Position numbers and translations under genes: made by a program. A stretch of 33,509 nt of DNA from Crocinitomicaceae bacterium (GTDB lineage Bacteria; Bacteroidota; Bacteroidia; Flavobacteriales_G; Salibacteraceae): the NCBI GenBank assembly GCA_002705995.1, contig PAJI01000031.1, positions 239,604 to 273,112 on the forward strand. The letters are read 5' to 3'. Below, in pieces: positions 33,225 to 33,509 of this stretch (positions within the stretch are counted from its first letter, which is position 1; the number at the start of each line of letters is the position of its first letter). Under the pieces are notes generated by a model that was given only the letters and a program-made list of their open reading frames with translations, ran no database searches and was not told the origin of the DNA.

Positions 33225-33408
33225 GCTAACGGTTTGGCTATGCGTAGTGCGGGATTGAAAAGTGGTAGTTTTCAATCGGACACGAACGCTAGCCAAAGCT
33301 GCGTTTTGTGTTTTACCTTTCTTCTTCCCGAAAACGTCAAAGTGTAGCTTTGGCGGAATGGAAACCCGAAACTTCGATTGAGCGTTTAAGCCCGCATTAC
33401 TTATAGCC
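33225..33408. repeat. Long compound inverted repeat, attC-like outer arms
   Basis: Outer arms GGCTATGCGTAGTGCGGG (33236-33253) and CCCGCATTACTTATAGCC (33391-33408) pair at 15 of 18 positions; GCTAAC precedes the left arm at 33225. Inside are two further hairpins: GATTGAAAA/TTTTCAATC (33253-33261, 33269-33277) and GCCAAAGCT/AGCTTTGGC (33292-33300, 33346-33354). No credible ORF covers the segment. Related in its left end (TTGCTAACG) to the copies at 31990 and 29249. Confidence 0.55.
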
Positions 33409-33509
33409 GCCCTAAGCTTGCAAAATATTACATTCAGATAATAAAAGAAAGAACAAAGAGTGGAGTAAGTTTTACTTAGCCGTAGTGCATAAAGCACGTC
33501 AACATAGAA

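Overview
The window comes from an AT-rich member of the Bacteroidota, most likely a marine or aquatic Flavobacteriia/Cytophagia-type organism. Evidence includes two proteins with C-terminal type IX secretion (T9SS type A) sorting domains, a CarboxypepD_reg/TonB-dependent receptor, many small lipoproteins (several with an Asp-rich surface-export signal just after the lipid-modified Cys), -7 promoter boxes of the TAnnTTTG type, an energy-transducer TonB C-terminal domain and a 7TMR-DISM/LuxR regulator. No rRNA, tRNA, CRISPR array or transposase was seen.

Layout. 1-1504: 3' part of an FMN alpha-hydroxy-acid dehydrogenase, then a heavily eroded NCS1 nucleobase permease pseudogene. 1543-3679: a class II Fic protein and a rhomboid protease gene broken by one frameshift. 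3965-12252: a two-armed locus that I regard as the most interesting block. Two identical 7-1-7 palindromes (TGCAACA-N-TGTTGCA), each fused to a TAnnTTTG box, lie between diverging transcription units. Leftward: DUF1826, an APC permease, an exported SAM methyltransferase and a double-cupin lipoprotein. Rightward: a small Cys/His membrane protein, a TonB-dependent receptor and two DUF4625-like, His-rich lipoproteins. DUF1826 is a known Zur-regulon family in Proteobacteria, so I infer a zinc-limitation uptake system.

12264-14441: zinc-type alcohol dehydrogenase diverging from an AraC regulator. 14481-19190: SRPBCC protein, secreted MBL-fold hydrolase, a T9SS cargo protein and two lipoproteins, one frameshifted exactly at an A AAA AAG slippery heptamer. 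19386-21447: an eCIS-core (DUF4157) protein with an unrecognised C-terminal domain, followed by a small secreted protein. 21582-23086: SDR oxidoreductase plus TetR regulator with three related palindromic operators. 23320-28261: HExxH metallopeptidase lipoprotein, ELWxxDGT-repeat T9SS protein and a membrane-bound 7TM-LuxR regulator.

28284-33509: a run of small minus-strand genes (TonB_C protein, membrane protein, broken propeller gene, two lipoproteins, an M23 peptidase) punctuated by imperfect attC-like palindromes, the clearest at 31988-32045. This looks like an integron-type cassette array, or a family of intergenic repeats resembling one. The window is also rich in broken genes: four show frameshifts, and two of these carry additional lesions.
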